Below, one piece after another: positions 9,730-19,795 of a DNA stretch of 64,000 nucleotides. The translations under genes were made by a program, and so were the position numbers. The notes under the pieces were generated by a model, which saw only the letters and a list, made by a program, of their open reading frames with translations, searched no databases and was not told the DNA's origin. The DNA is from Methylocella silvestris (GTDB lineage: Bacteria > Pseudomonadota > Alphaproteobacteria > Rhizobiales > Beijerinckiaceae), in contig NZ_PDZR01000006.1 in NCBI RefSeq assembly GCF_002891535.1, forward strand, positions 103,356 through 167,355, read 5' to 3'. Within the stretch, counting starts at the first letter, position 1; every line of letters starts with the position of its first letter.

Positions 9730-10752
9730 CTATCGGATCGGCGGAGCGTATTGCAACCCGCCTTTGGTCCAGAGCGCATTGATGCCCCGCTTGATTTTCA
9801 AAGGCGAGCCTTCGCCGAGATTGCGATCGAAAATTTCGCCGTAATTGCCGACATGCTTGACGATGCGATAGGCCCAGTCCGCGCCGAGCCCGAGCCCTTC
9901 GCCGAAATTGCCTTCAAAACCGAGCAGCCGCCTCACCTCGGGCCGATCGGATTTGGCCTTTTCGTCAACATTCTTCGCATTGACGCCGAGTTCTTCCGCA
10001 TTGACGAGGGCGTACAGGGTCCATTTGACGAGGTTGAACCATTCGTCGTCGCCCTGACGCACGGCCGGGCCGAGCGGCTCCTTCGAGATGATTTCCGGCA
10101 ACACCACGCTGTCTTCGGGGTCGGTCAGACGCTGGCGCTCGACATAGAGCCCAGAGGCGTCGGTCGTATAGGCGTCACACCGGCCGCCCTCATAGGCGCG
10201 CACCGCCTCCTCGGCATTGGCGAAATTGACCGGCTCATATTTCATATTGTTGCCGCGGAAGAAATCCGCGAGATTCAGCTCCGTCGTGGTGCCCTGCTGG
10301 ACGCAGATCGAGGCCCCGGACAATTCGAGCGCGGAGGAAAGATTGAGCTTCTTGCGCACGAGAAAGCCCTGTCCGTCGTAATAGGAGATCCCGGCGAAGA
10401 GAAACCCCTGCCCCGTCTCGCGCGACAGCGTCCAGGTCGTGTTTCGCGAGAGCAGATCAACCTCGCCTGACTGCAGGGCGGTGAAGCGGTCCTTGGCGCT
10501 CAGCGCGATGAATTTGACCTTGGTCGGGTCATTGAAGATGGCGGCGGCGACCGCTCGGCAGAAATCGACGTCAAATCCCGTCCAGCCGCCCTTATCGTCG
10601 GGCAGGCCGAAACCCGGGACGCCGGGATTGGAGCCACAGATCAAAAACCCTCGCTTTTGCACCTGATCGAGCAGGCTCGCCTGCGCCCCCTGCGCACAGC
10701 CGATCATGAGCCCGAGCGCAAAAAGAGTCCTGACGACGTTCATTTTGAACAT
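9730..10752 (-). CDS. aapJ: Periplasmic general L-amino acid-binding protein
   Basis: Solute-binding protein (SBP_bac_3 family) feeding AapQMP. From the ATG at 10752 (or 10743) the product is about 340 residues, starting with a signal peptide (VVRTLFALGLMIGCAQGAQA) followed by LLDQVQKRGFLICGSNPGVPGF, the typical AapJ mature start. The open frame extends to 10920, but that extra 56-residue Arg/Pro-rich leader would bury the signal peptide and is rejected. The family motif GWTGFDVDFCRAVAAAIF is present. As first gene of the operon it should carry the promoter, in the 259 bp up to the next gene; none was assigned. Confidence 0.93.
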   Translation of the reverse strand: MFKMNVVRTLFALGLMIGCAQGAQASLLDQVQKRGFLICGSNPGVPGFGLPDDKGGWTGFDVDFCRAVAAAIFNDPTKVKFIALSAKDRFTALQSGEVDLLSRNTTWTLSRETGQGFLFAGISYYDGQGFLVRKKLNLSSALELSGASICVQQGTTTELNLADFFRGNNMKYEPVNFANAEEAVRAYEGGRCDAYTTDASGLYVERQRLTDPEDSVVLPEIISKEPLGPAVRQGDDEWFNLVKWTLYALVNAEELGVNAKNVDEKAKSDRPEVRRLLGFEGNFGEGLGLGADWAYRIVKHVGNYGEIFDRNLGEGSPLKIKRGINALWTKGGLQYAPPIR

Positions 10753-11011
10753 GCGAAACCATTCCAGAATTGATCCCGCGCGCCGGCGCTTCAAAGGCAG
10801 GCCCGCAGACGCAACTAGAGGGCTTTGCGGAAACGGGTCAAGAGCGTCGGCCCAAGAGGCCAAACAGAGGCCCGCCCGGCGGCTCGGCGCAGGGCTGCTT
10901 TGCGGCCTCGCGGCCCTCATGAGCGCATGCGCGATTCATGAACAATGGCGCAATGCGCGCTAAAGTCCGCCGGAAACGGCTAATTTCCGCTTAAAAGGCG
11001 GGCGGGCGCCG

Positions 11012-12403
11012 TCAGAACGGCGCGTCAATGTCGACGACGTCGATCAGCTTGTGATTGACGAACTCCTTGATGCCAAGGCCGATCAGTTCGCGGCCGTAGC
11101 CGGAGCGGCGGACGCCGCCGAAAGGAAGATCTGCCTTCACCATCGTTGGATGATTGACGAAAACCATGCCGGTCGAAATTTTCCGCGCGACCTCGGCGCC
11201 ATGCTTCGGGTCGGAGGTGAATACCGAGCCGCCGAGCCCATACGGGGAATCATTGGCGATGCGCACGGCGTCGTCTTCGTCCCTGGCGCGGAACATCATG
11301 GACACCGGACCGAAGAACTCCCAGTAGCGGGCCGGATTGTCCTCCGTGAAATCGGTGAGGATCGTCGGCTGCACGAAAGCGCCCTGATTGGGAACGCTGG
11401 GTCCGACCTCAGTCGCCGTCGCGCCATGGCCGACCGCCTCACGGATCTTGTCCTTCACCTCATCGGCCGCGCCCTGCGACGACAGGGGCGCGAGGGTCGT
11501 GCGGTCATCAAAGGGATCGCCCGCGCGCAAACCGGCCACCCCCGCCTTGTAGCGATCAAGGAAGCTTTCATAGACATCGTCGACGACGATCATGCGCTTG
11601 GAGGAAACGCAGACCTGTCCTCCGTTCCAATGGCGCCCGAACACGGCCCATTTCGCCGTCTTGTCGAGATCGGCGTCCGCCAGCACGACGAAGGCGTCGG
11701 CGCCGCCAAGCTCCATCGTCGATTTTTTCAGCGCCTTGCCCGCCTGGGCCGCAACGACGGAGCCGGCGGCCTCGGACCCTGTCAGCGCGACGCCATGGAC
11801 GCGCGGATCGTTGAGGATCAGCTCGATCTGGGAGCGGGTGGCGTAAAGGTTCTTGAAGGCTCCGTCGGGCAGGCCGGCGGCGCGCATCAAATTCTCGAAG
11901 GCGGCGGCGCTCTGGGGCACGTTGGAGGCGTGCTTGAGCAGCATCGTATTGCCGGCCGACAGTTGCGGCGCAAGAATGCGGGCGATCTGATAATAGGGGA
12001 AATTCCACGGCTCGATGGCGAGCAGCACGCCAAGCGGCTCATGCACGAGGATCGCTTCGCCCTCGGCGGGATCGGCAACCGGAAGCTTTTCCGGCGCCAG
12101 CAGCTTTTCGGCGTTCACAGCATAATATTCGAAGATGGCGGCGGATAGCTCGACCTCCGCCCTGGCCTCCGAGAACAACTTGCCCATTTCGAGCGTCAGC
12201 AGCCGGGCGTAGGCGTCGCTCTCCTTGCGCAAATTATTGGCCGCGCTCTGGATGATTTTGGCGCGGCGGGCGAAAGGAACGTCCTTCCATGACAGAAAGG
12301 CTGCGTGGGCGTTCTCTATGGCCCTCTCGACTTCGGCGTCGGCGGCGTCGGGAAAAGTCTCCAGGGTTTCGCCGGTGTAGGGATTTATGGATGCATAGGC
12401 CAC
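11012..12403 (-). CDS. NAD(P)-dependent succinate-semialdehyde dehydrogenase-like aldehyde dehydrogenase
   Basis: Aldehyde dehydrogenase of 463 residues, closest in pattern to the short succinate-semialdehyde dehydrogenases. The N-terminus VAYASINPYTGETLETFPDA is typical. The general-base Glu is in TMELGGADAFVV and the catalytic Cys is in NGGQVCVSSKRM. I chose GTG at 12403 because GAGGAGG lies 8-14 nt upstream; the longer frame to 12523 adds an Arg-rich leader. Family members oxidise succinate semialdehyde to succinate in GABA breakdown, but other short-chain aldehydes are possible. No gabT is adjacent. It is monocistronic and divergent from metC. Confidence 0.88.
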   Translation of the reverse strand: MAYASINPYTGETLETFPDAADAEVERAIENAHAAFLSWKDVPFARRAKIIQSAANNLRKESDAYARLLTLEMGKLFSEARAEVELSAAIFEYYAVNAEKLLAPEKLPVADPAEGEAILVHEPLGVLLAIEPWNFPYYQIARILAPQLSAGNTMLLKHASNVPQSAAAFENLMRAAGLPDGAFKNLYATRSQIELILNDPRVHGVALTGSEAAGSVVAAQAGKALKKSTMELGGADAFVVLADADLDKTAKWAVFGRHWNGGQVCVSSKRMIVVDDVYESFLDRYKAGVAGLRAGDPFDDRTTLAPLSSQGAADEVKDKIREAVGHGATATEVGPSVPNQGAFVQPTILTDFTEDNPARYWEFFGPVSMMFRARDEDDAVRIANDSPYGLGGSVFTSDPKHGAEVARKISTGMVFVNHPTMVKADLPFGGVRRSGYGRELIGLGIKEFVNHKLIDVVDIDAPF

Positions 12404-12733
12404 GATAGATCCTCCTCTGGCTGGCGCGGGACCCCCGCGCAGGTCGCCGGTCCGATGCGCCCTTGATGGGCTTCGACCTGACCACCGGCGCCGCGGTTTG
12501 CAAGGCGTGATTGCTCTCGCCATTCCAAAGCATGGTCATTTATGCTTGATCTGAGATCGAAGCGTGCAGACGGCCATCGCCAACGCTCACCCGAGCCAGT
12601 AATTAAACCCCTGTTTAAATGCTATTTCTTGACGCCAGACGGCGCTTTTTCTTGAAATGCGCTGAAGCGTGATCTTGACGTCTGCCGCGGCGCGACAACA
12701 ATTTGCGGCGCATCAACGCCCGATTGGACGAGA
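12404..12733. promoter_or_regulatory. 330-bp divergent promoter region with an AT-rich palindrome
   Basis: The region between the aldehyde dehydrogenase and metC holds no gene. At 12603-12618 there is an inverted repeat TTAAAC-4-GTTTAA in a locally AT-rich stretch, a possible operator. TTGACG at 12629-12634 could be a -35 element for metC, but no clear -10 lies at the right distance. The GAGGAGG ribosome-binding site of the dehydrogenase is at 12411-12417. Confidence 0.4.
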
Positions 12734-13921
12734 ATGACCGAACCAACCAAAATCGATCACGAAGCGCTGAAGACCCGGACGAAGCTTGTCTATGCCGGCC
12801 GCCGCCCGTCGGAGCAATTCGGCTTCGTCAATACGCCGGTCTATCGCGGCTCGACCGTGCTTTTTCCAAGCTATCACGACCTCGTGACCCGCAATGCGCC
12901 TTTCACCTATGGCACGTCCGGCTCGCCGACGACCAAGGCGCTGACCGACGCATGGACCGAGCTTAGCGGGGCCGCCGGCGCGGCGCTCGCCCCGACGGGG
13001 CTCGCCGCCATCACGCTGGCGCTCCTGACCGCGGTCAAAGCCGGCGACCACATCCTCGTCACCGATTCGATCTATCGGCCCTCACGTATTTTCTGCGACG
13101 GCGTGCTCGCGCGGCTCGGGGTGGAGACGACCTATTTTGATCCGCTGATCGGCGCCGGGATCGAGCATCTGATCCGGCCGAACACCAGCGTCATCTTCCT
13201 CGAGACGCCTGGATCGCAAAGCTTCGAACTGCCCGACGTTCCGGCGATCTTCGCCATCGCGCGGGCTAGGGGAGTTTGCGCGATCCTCGACAACACCTGG
13301 GCGACGCCTTTGTTCTTCCCGCCGCATGAGCGCGGCGCCGACATGGCAATCGAGGCCGGCACCAAATATCTCTCCGGCCATTCGGACCTCTTGCTCGGCC
13401 TCATCTCGGCGACGGAAGAATGGCTGCCGCGCCTCGCGGCCACCGCCGACGCCTTCGCCATGTGCCCCGGGCCGGAGGATGTTTTTCTCGCCCTGCGCGG
13501 ATTGCGCACGCTGGAACTGCGTCTGCGCGAGGCGCAGTCGCAAGGGCTCGCCATGGCGCGATGGCTGGAAGCACGCCCGGAAATCGCAAAGGTGCTACAT
13601 CCGGCGCTGCCTTCCTGCCCAGGCCACGCGTTGTGGAAGCGCGATTTTACCGGCTCGACGGGCCTGTTTTCCGTGCTGCTCAATCCCTTTCCGCAAAAGG
13701 CGGTCGCCGCCATGCTGGACGGGCTGGAACTGTTCGGCATGGGATTTTCGTGGGGCGGCTTCGAGAGCCTGGTCATCCCGTTCGACTGCCGCGCCTATCG
13801 CACCGCGACGTTGTGGACATCGCCCGGACCGGCGCTGCGCTTCAACATCGGGCTCGAGGACGTCGACGACCTCAAGGCCGACCTCGAGCGGGGCTTCGAG
13901 CGGCTGCGCGCGGCAAGCTGA
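12734..13921 (+). CDS. metC: Cystathionine beta-lyase
   Basis: PLP enzyme of the Cys/Met metabolism family, 395 residues, which converts cystathionine to homocysteine, ammonia and pyruvate in methionine synthesis. The N-terminus TRTKLVYAGRRPSEQFGFVNTPVYRGSTVLF and the early FTYGTSGSPTT segment are typical of the alphaproteobacterial MetC group. The PLP lysine is in EAGTKYLSGHSDLLLG (around residue 213). No signal peptide; cytoplasmic. The Shine-Dalgarno is weak (GGACGAGA). A related gamma-lyase activity cannot be excluded, but the overall pattern fits MetC. Confidence 0.88.
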   Translation: MTEPTKIDHEALKTRTKLVYAGRRPSEQFGFVNTPVYRGSTVLFPSYHDLVTRNAPFTYGTSGSPTTKALTDAWTELSGAAGAALAPTGLAAITLALLTAVKAGDHILVTDSIYRPSRIFCDGVLARLGVETTYFDPLIGAGIEHLIRPNTSVIFLETPGSQSFELPDVPAIFAIARARGVCAILDNTWATPLFFPPHERGADMAIEAGTKYLSGHSDLLLGLISATEEWLPRLAATADAFAMCPGPEDVFLALRGLRTLELRLREAQSQGLAMARWLEARPEIAKVLHPALPSCPGHALWKRDFTGSTGLFSVLLNPFPQKAVAAMLDGLELFGMGFSWGGFESLVIPFDCRAYRTATLWTSPGPALRFNIGLEDVDDLKADLERGFERLRAAS

Positions 13922-13992
13922 AGGCGCGCGCTTGCCCTCGTCGCGCGGTTGTGGGCACATTCTGGCAAAATCGATAAGGAGAACCGGCCGGC

Positions 13993-14796
13993 ATGCATAC
14001 GCTGCGGCTCGCGCTGCTTGGCCTCGCCGCATGTGTCGCGATCATCCTTGGCTGGGCCTACTGGCATGAGGCCGCGCGCGGGCCGGCCTCGGTACGCGTC
14101 GCCGAGCGTCAGGCCTCGCCGCAGGAGATTGCCGCCATGCGCCGGGCGATCGAACGGACGGTCGCCGGAACCCCCGATTATTCCGGTTTCTTCGAGGCGC
14201 TGAAAGCGGGTTTCCCCGCCGAATATGAAGCCTTTCTCGTCAGCGCCGCGGAGCGCGCGGCCAATGCGGGCGAGAGCTCCAGCGCCGACGCGCTAATGAT
14301 CGAGGCCGCGCGCGGCTTGCGGCGCTCGCATGGGATCCTCGCAGCGAAGGCGGACGGTCCGACGCTCGATCGGTATTTCGACGCCAGATACGCCATGCTC
14401 CATGCGCTGGCCGCAAATGATCAGGCGCTGTGCGTCGCTTTCCTCTATGGCGGCGGCCGCGCCGATTTCACGGGTTTTACGCGCGATCATCGCACTTTGC
14501 TCGCCGCGCTCGCCGCGGCAGGCCTCGACGCCATCAGCGACGGCAAGGATAAAAGAGGCGACCGTGAGCGGCCGACCGAGGAGGATTTCCACACGCTGGA
14601 GAATGCGCTACGCGCGCAAGGCGTCTCCAACGCCGCAATCACGACGCTGCTTGACGGCAAGGTTTTAAACCCGCCGCTGAGCGACGGCGAAATGTGTCAG
14701 GCGGGCGAAACCTATCTCAAAACGCTCGCCGCTTTGCCGGAGGCGCCGCGACGGCGCATCTACGGCTTTGCCATTGAATTGATGGCGCGTTCCTGA
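13993..14796 (+). CDS. Hypothetical membrane-anchored or periplasmic protein
   Basis: A 267-residue protein with an N-terminal hydrophobic segment (TLRLALLGLAACVAIILGWAY, residues 3-23) that can be a signal anchor, followed by a mostly helical, Ala-rich region with no catalytic motif I recognise. The start ATG at 13993 has AAGGAG upstream. One Cys pair is possible at about residues 148 and 235. It lies 71 bp after metC on the same strand, so it may be co-transcribed, but no functional link is evident. Confidence 0.65.
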   Translation: MHTLRLALLGLAACVAIILGWAYWHEAARGPASVRVAERQASPQEIAAMRRAIERTVAGTPDYSGFFEALKAGFPAEYEAFLVSAAERAANAGESSSADALMIEAARGLRRSHGILAAKADGPTLDRYFDARYAMLHALAANDQALCVAFLYGGGRADFTGFTRDHRTLLAALAAAGLDAISDGKDKRGDRERPTEEDFHTLENALRAQGVSNAAITTLLDGKVLNPPLSDGEMCQAGETYLKTLAALPEAPRRRIYGFAIELMARS

Positions 14797-15017
14797 TCCG
14801 CAAAAATCCCAAGCCCCAAACACCCAATCCATAAAATCAGGCGGCGCCGATAGCGCCTGCGCGCTTATCGCGATTGGCGGGCAAGGCCTGCCGCCCTTAA
14901 TCACGTTCGCGCGATGAGACGCTTCTGCTATTGCCAATCTCAATATGACCGTTCATATTACTCGCCACAGAGAGAGCGGGGAACCCCGTCCTGCAGCGAA
15001 ATGAAAGAGCAACGATC

Positions 15018-15338
15018 ATGAGCGCTTCAAAAAATATCATCCGGGCCATCACCATCCTGGCCTTCGGCGCCATTGCCCAGCAGACCGCCACCGCAGGCGT
15101 CAGCTATCCAGGGCAGTCCTTTGTGGACCGGGTGTCGGGAGCTTCGCCCACTGCGACCGTCGATGGCCGACAGCTCGCCGCTCCGCAGACCGGCGGCGCC
15201 ATCGATCCCAGCTCTTACTATGGCGAATATAACACCGGAGCAGGCGCCGGAAGCAGCAACATTTTCGTCCGGACCCAGGGTCAGGGCTTTGCCGAACGGG
15301 CTGGCTTTGGCGGCGTCAACGGCAGCGCCTCCCGCTAA
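15018..15338 (+). CDS. Small secreted hypothetical protein
   Basis: A 106-residue protein with a Sec signal peptide (NIIRAITILAFGAIAQQTATAG, cleavage near residue 26) and a low-complexity mature part rich in Gly, Ser, Tyr and Ala with no cysteine. The ATG at 15018 is preceded by AAAGAG. The composition suggests an extracytoplasmic structural or envelope protein; I do not recognise a family. About 220 bp of non-coding sequence, containing short GC-rich inverted repeats, separates it from the previous gene. Confidence 0.6.
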   Translation: MSASKNIIRAITILAFGAIAQQTATAGVSYPGQSFVDRVSGASPTATVDGRQLAAPQTGGAIDPSSYYGEYNTGAGAGSSNIFVRTQGQGFAERAGFGGVNGSASR

Positions 15339-15681
15339 AGCAGGCCTGCGGTCATGAAAACGAAGCACGCAGGCATGCCAGCTTGCGTGCGACAATATGT
15401 CCGGTCACATACATCGCCGAATGATAATGGCGGCAGGCAATCGCCTGAGTGAGCCTGGGCAAGGGCCCGACCGTGAAGTCGCCCAGAAAAGGCCACGCCT
15501 GAGGCCCATGTGGCGCGACCTTCGCCGTATCAACGCCGCATCTTGAGGTTCCCATAGTTTCCGTCCGTTCGCGCATGCCGCTGCGACGCTGCAATTCTCG
15601 GGCGCCGTGAAACCGCGCCGAGATTGAGGCGTTAAAGTGCAGTGTCATGCTCCTGCGAAACGCGGCAGGGGGGAATCGGGG
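15339..15681. other. 343-bp intergenic region, nothing identified
   Basis: No supported gene. A minus-strand open frame at 15352-15744 has no credible start site, signal or domain and overlaps the small plus-strand gene that follows. No clear promoter or terminator could be assigned. Confidence 0.4.
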
Positions 15682-15912
15682 ATGCTGCACAAAATCGGGA
15701 ACCTCAGGGCGCGGCGCGAGGAAATCGCGCTGCTCGTACGACATTCCGAAGATGATTTGACGGAAGCGAGAAATTCACCGGCCCTTGGCGGCCGCAGCCG
15801 TTCAATCCTCCTGCAACTCGAACGCAGGCTTCACGCGAATCGCAAGGATCTCGCGGCGCTTGACGCACAGCTTGCAACGGCGCCCAAGTCGTCGGAAGCG
15901 GTCGAAAGATAG
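15682..15912 (+). CDS. Small helical (coiled-coil-like) hypothetical protein
   Basis: A 76-residue protein beginning MLHKIGNLRARREEIALLV, with heptad-like Leu/Ala spacing and alternating charges over most of its length (RSRSILLQLERRLHANRKDLAALDAQLA), which suggests a helical hairpin or coiled coil. The start at 15682 is preceded by a G-rich GGGGGG site. The longer frame from 15637 adds an unlikely Arg-rich leader. It ends 8 bp from the convergent membrane-protein gene. No family was recognised; it could be a false gene. Confidence 0.45.
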   Translation: MLHKIGNLRARREEIALLVRHSEDDLTEARNSPALGGRSRSILLQLERRLHANRKDLAALDAQLATAPKSSEAVER

Positions 15913-15919
15913 AGCAAAA

Positions 15920-17011
15920 TCAAGCCTCTGGCCGCAACTGTTGCAGCGCCGGCGGCGCATTGGCGTCGATCCAGCCGTCTATCGCGCCGATTTTCCTGTG
16001 CAACGCGATGCCAAGCCCAATAATGGCGAGACCGAGAGCCGACAGCGCGAAGGAAAAAAGTACGACGTGATCGAAAACGTCATAGGCGAGATGCCCAAGG
16101 TAGATGCTGACGCCGAGCGCGCCAAACACCGCATAGACGCGCCGGCGCACGAACACCGCGAAGAAGACGAGCGCGACATTGATGAGGCAATAGGTTAGCG
16201 CGAGCCATTCGCCCGAACTGGCGCGGAAGGTGAGGCCGCCCCAGAAGGCGGCGGCGGCGGCAAGATGCAGCCAGAAGGCAAAATCCCCCGCCGGGCGCCA
16301 TTTGACGTCGACGAACCAGGCGACGCCGATCAGCGCGAGGCCGAACCAGAGCGAGACCTCCCGCCGCAGTTCATATTCGTCGTAACGGCCATGCGTCAGC
16401 AGCGCGCCAAGGTCCATCGACATGAACCAGAGCGCGACCGCCGCGATCATCGTCAGGAACGCAAAGGGAAAGAAGCGCAGCGCAAGCAGCGTCGCCGCGA
16501 CGGCGCCGAGCTCCATAAAGAGCCAGTTGCCGTTGATGAGGGGGACGAAATCGCCATAGGCGTGGCTGCCAGTCGCCTCTTCGCTCCAAAGGCCGAACGA
16601 TTCCTGCAGGCCCCATATCGCCATCGGCGTCATGGCGACGGCGATGGTGATCGCAAGTCCGCCAGGGATTTTGAGATCCTTGCGGCGCCAAAGATGATCG
16701 CCAAGAAAAACGAAGAAGGCCGCGTAGCAGACCGCGACCAGGGCCAGCCCCGGACCCCCAAGCGCGTTGAACGCCTCGTTGATGAACACGGCCATCGCCG
16801 CAATAATGACAAGGGCGCCGGCGTACCAGAGCAGATGGATGACGTCGAACCGCGCCGGTTCGGCCGCCGCCGTCAAACGCTCTTGGCCCTGCGGCTGTTG
16901 CTCTTGCTCCCTTTGTGCTCGGCCGAGCAGGAAGGCGCCGAGGCGCTGATAATCGCTCTCGGAAAGAACGCCGGCGGCGCGCGCGGCGGAAAGATCATCC
17001 TCGGTGAACAA
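15920..17011 (-). CDS. Multi-pass membrane protein (DUF2157-like)
   Basis: An integral membrane protein of about 363 residues with an N-terminal soluble region (FTEDDLSAARAAGVLSESDYQRL) followed by roughly ten hydrophobic segments from residue 65 on, starting with VIHLLWYAGALVIIAAMAVFI. The soluble head plus membrane array resembles DUF2157 proteins; the assignment is by pattern only. I chose a TTG start at 17011 because AAGGAG lies 9 nt upstream; the ATG at 17098 would add a 29-residue leader and overlap the neighbouring terminator. Function unknown. Confidence 0.7.
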   Translation of the reverse strand: MFTEDDLSAARAAGVLSESDYQRLGAFLLGRAQREQEQQPQGQERLTAAAEPARFDVIHLLWYAGALVIIAAMAVFINEAFNALGGPGLALVAVCYAAFFVFLGDHLWRRKDLKIPGGLAITIAVAMTPMAIWGLQESFGLWSEEATGSHAYGDFVPLINGNWLFMELGAVAATLLALRFFPFAFLTMIAAVALWFMSMDLGALLTHGRYDEYELRREVSLWFGLALIGVAWFVDVKWRPAGDFAFWLHLAAAAAFWGGLTFRASSGEWLALTYCLINVALVFFAVFVRRRVYAVFGALGVSIYLGHLAYDVFDHVVLFSFALSALGLAIIGLGIALHRKIGAIDGWIDANAPPALQQLRPEA

Positions 17012-17096
17012 GCTGTCAGCTCCTTGCGCCGGCCATGGCGGGCCTGCTTGTTCAGCTTTTTGCGACAATGAACGATATGCGCAAGCGCACACGCGC

Positions 17097-17122
17097 AAAA
17101 AAGCCGGCGCGCGCGCCGGCTT
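17097..17122 (-). terminator. Intrinsic terminator of the gck/sgaA/hprA/ftfL side
   Basis: A perfect palindrome at 17101-17122 (AAGCCGGCGCG arm and its complement) is followed on the minus strand by six T residues (17102-17097). It lies 31 bp after the ftfL stop, the expected place for a Rho-independent terminator ending the leftward serine-cycle transcript. Confidence 0.85.
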
Positions 17123-17152
17123 GATGTTGGGCCCATGTGGGTCGGAAGCGCT

Positions 17153-18829
17153 TTAGAACAGTCCGACGACCTCGCCCTTCTCATTGAGGTCGATCTTGGT
17201 CGCCGACGGAACTTTGGGCAGCCCCGGCATGGTCATGACGTCGCCGCAGACGAGGACGATGAACTCCGCCCCGGCCGCAAGCCGGACCTCGCGAATGTTG
17301 ATGTCATGGCCCGTCGGCGCGCCGCGCAGCTTCGCGTCGGTCGAGAAGGAATATTGGGTTTTCGCGATGCAGATCGGGAAATTGCCGTAGCCGCCCTCTT
17401 CCAGCTTCTTGATCTGGTTGCGCACCTTGGCGTCCGCCGTCACCTTGGTCGCGCCGTAGAGCTTGGTCGCGACTGCTGTCGCCTTGTCCCACAGCGAGGC
17501 GGAATCCTCATAGACGAAATGGAAATCGCTCGGAACCTTGTCGATCATCTCGACGACGACGCGGGCCAGATCTTCGGCGCCCTTGCCGCCTTCCGCCCAA
17601 TGGCGGCAGACGACGATCGGCGCGCCAAGATCGGCGACGCTCTTCTTCAGGAGATCCACCTCGGCCGCGGTGTCCGCTGTGAAGTGGTTGATCGCAACGA
17701 CAACAGGCAGCCCGTAGTGATTGCGGATGTTGTTGATATGGCGTTCGAGATTGGAGAGCCCCTTGCGCAGCGCATCGAGGTTTTCCGTGTTGAGCTCCTT
17801 GAGCTCCACGCCGCCGTGATATTTCAGCGCGCGAATCGTGGCGACAATAACGACCGCCTGCGGCCGCAGGCCCGATTTGCGGCATTTGATGTCGATGAAT
17901 TTCTCAGCGCCAAGGTCGGCGCCAAAGCCTGCCTCCGTCACGACATAGTCGGACAGTTTCAGCGCCGTCTTGGTGGCGAGCACAGAATTGCAGCCATGGG
18001 CGATATTGGCGAAAGGCCCGCCGTGGATGAAAGCCGGGTTGTTCTCGAGCGTCTGCACAAGATTGGGCTTCAGCGCATTCTTGAGCAGCACGGCCATCGC
18101 GCCATGGGCCTGCAAATCGCGGGCATGCACGGGCTTCTGATCGGTTGTGTAGCCGACCACGATCGCCCCTAACCGCGCCTTCAGATCCTCGATCGAATTG
18201 GCGAGGCAGAAAATCGCCATCACCTCGGAAGCGACGACAATATCGAATCCATCCTGGCGCGGAAACCCATTCGCCGTCCCGCCGAGCGCGATGGTGATGT
18301 CGCGCAGCGCCCGATCGTTCATGTCGACGACGCGCTTCCAGGCGATTCGGCGCACGTCGATGTTGAGTTCGTTGCCGTGATGGATGTGATTGTCGATCAT
18401 CGCGGCAAGGAGATTGGTCGCCAGCGCGATGGCGCTGAAGTCGCCGGTGAAATGGAGATTGATGTCCTCCATCGGAACGACCTGCGCGTAGCCGCCGCCG
18501 GCCGCCCCGCCCTTCATGCCGAACACAGGGCCAAGCGAAGGCTCGCGCAGGCAGATCGAGGCCTTCTTGCCGATGCGGTTCAGCGCGTCGCCAAGACCGA
18601 CCGTCGTCGTCGTCTTGCCTTCGCCGGCCGGCGTCGGGCTGATCGCGGTGACGAGAATGAGCTTGCCGTCCGGGCGGTCTTTCAGGCTGTCGACATAGTC
18701 GAGCGAAATCTTCGCCTTGAAATGTCCGTAGGGTTCGAGATGGGCGTCGTCGATGCCGAGCTTTTCCGCCGCGACTTTGGTGATGCGCTCCATCGTGGCG
18801 CGCTGGGCGATTTCAATATCCGAGGCCAT
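17153..18829 (-). CDS. ftfL: Formate--tetrahydrofolate ligase
   Basis: ATP-dependent ligase making 10-formyl-tetrahydrofolate from formate, the entry of C1 units into assimilation in serine-cycle methylotrophs (also named fhs). At 558 residues it is full length. The ATP-binding loop is [18 protein letters not shown] (about residues 67-84), and the conserved [22 protein letters not shown] stretch follows. Cytoplasmic. It is the last gene of the leftward unit, 24 bp after hprA, and is followed by a strong terminator. This linkage of ftfL to hprA and sgaA supports a dedicated C1 role rather than only purine synthesis. Confidence 0.97.
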   Translation of the reverse strand: MASDIEIAQRATMERITKVAAEKLGIDDAHLEPYGHFKAKISLDYVDSLKDRPDGKLILVTAISPTPAGEGKTTTTVGLGDALNRIGKKASICLREPSLGPVFGMKGGAAGGGYAQVVPMEDINLHFTGDFSAIALATNLLAAMIDNHIHHGNELNIDVRRIAWKRVVDMNDRALRDITIALGGTANGFPRQDGFDIVVASEVMAIFCLANSIEDLKARLGAIVVGYTTDQKPVHARDLQAHGAMAVLLKNALKPNLVQTLENNPAFIHGGPFANIAHGCNSVLATKTALKLSDYVVTEAGFGADLGAEKFIDIKCRKSGLRPQAVVIVATIRALKYHGGVELKELNTENLDALRKGLSNLERHINNIRNHYGLPVVVAINHFTADTAAEVDLLKKSVADLGAPIVVCRHWAEGGKGAEDLARVVVEMIDKVPSDFHFVYEDSASLWDKATAVATKLYGATKVTADAKVRNQIKKLEEGGYGNFPICIAKTQYSFSTDAKLRGAPTGHDINIREVRLAAGAEFIVLVCGDVMTMPGLPKVPSATKIDLNEKGEVVGLF

Positions 18830-18853
18830 GGCCGCTCCTAAAACAATCTGAAC

Positions 18854-19795
18854 TCAGGCTTCAACGACATTCTGCGGTTTGCCGGCGGCGAAAGCCTCGA
18901 CATTGTCGATCAACTGGTCGGCCAAAATCTGCATCGCTTCGCGGCTCGCCCAGGCGACATGCGGCGTTATGAGGAGGTTCGGCAATTTGAGATCGAGCAG
19001 AATATTGCCCTGTTTTGGCGGCTCGACGGTCAGCACGTCGAAGCCGGCGCCGCCGATCTTTCCCGCGCTCAGGGCGTCGGCAAGGGCGGCTTCGTCGACG
19101 AGGCCGCCACGCGCGGTGTTGATGAGCAACGCATCGGGCTTCATCATATCGAGTTCGCGCGCGCCGATCATGTTCTTGGTGTCCGGCGTCAGCGGCGCAT
19201 GCAAGGTGATGATGTCGCTGCCCTTGATCAGCGTGTCGAGGTCGACGAGGCCCGGCTGCGGAAAGACGTCATAGGCGAGAATCTTCATGCCGAAGGCTTC
19301 GGCGATCTTGCCGACCGATTTGCCGAGGGCGCCGTAGCCGACGATGCCGAGCGTCGAGCCGCGCATGTCGCGGATCGGATGGTCGAAGAAGCAGAACTGA
19401 TCGCTTTCCTGCCAGCGGCCGGCGCGCACGTCGTCAACATAGGCGACGATGCTGCGGCGCAGCGCGAAGGCGAGCGCGAAAACATGCTCCGGCACGGTGT
19501 TGAAGGCGTAGTTACGGATGTTCGACACGGTAACGCCATGAGCCTTGGCGTAGGCTTTGTCGATGACGTCAGTGCCGGTCGCGGCGACGGCGATCATCTT
19601 CAGATCGGGCAGTTGCGCGAGGGTCGCCTCGCGCAGCGGAACCTTGTTGGTGATTGCAATCGTCGCGCCCTTGAGGCGCTCGACGATCTCATTGGGGGCG
19701 GTGACGTCATAGTCCTTGTAGCTGTGCGGAAAGTCCGGCGACCGCACATTGGCGTCAAGGGTCGAACGGTCGAGAAAGACGATCGAATGTGTCAC
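18854..19795 (-). CDS. hprA: Hydroxypyruvate reductase (D-glycerate dehydrogenase)
   Basis: NAD(P)H-dependent reductase of the D-2-hydroxyacid dehydrogenase family, 313 residues, converting hydroxypyruvate to D-glycerate in the serine cycle. The nucleotide-binding motif is GIVGYGALGKSVG (about residues 149-161). The catalytic Arg is in INTARGGLVDE, the Glu in the LTVEPP region, and the His in ITPHVAWASREAM. The start codon is GTG at 19795, with GGGAG about 5 nt upstream. It lies between sgaA, whose product is its substrate, and ftfL. A glyoxylate reductase side activity is normal for the family. Confidence 0.95.
   Translation of the reverse strand: MTHSIVFLDRSTLDANVRSPDFPHSYKDYDVTAPNEIVERLKGATIAITNKVPLREATLAQLPDLKMIAVAATGTDVIDKAYAKAHGVTVSNIRNYAFNTVPEHVFALAFALRRSIVAYVDDVRAGRWQESDQFCFFDHPIRDMRGSTLGIVGYGALGKSVGKIAEAFGMKILAYDVFPQPGLVDLDTLIKGSDIITLHAPLTPDTKNMIGARELDMMKPDALLINTARGGLVDEAALADALSAGKIGGAGFDVLTVEPPKQGNILLDLKLPNLLITPHVAWASREAMQILADQLIDNVEAFAAGKPQNVVEA

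Noticed and set aside
15352..15744. 130-codon minus-strand frame
   Set aside because: No ribosome-binding site, signal or domain, and it overlaps a more plausible small plus-strand gene.
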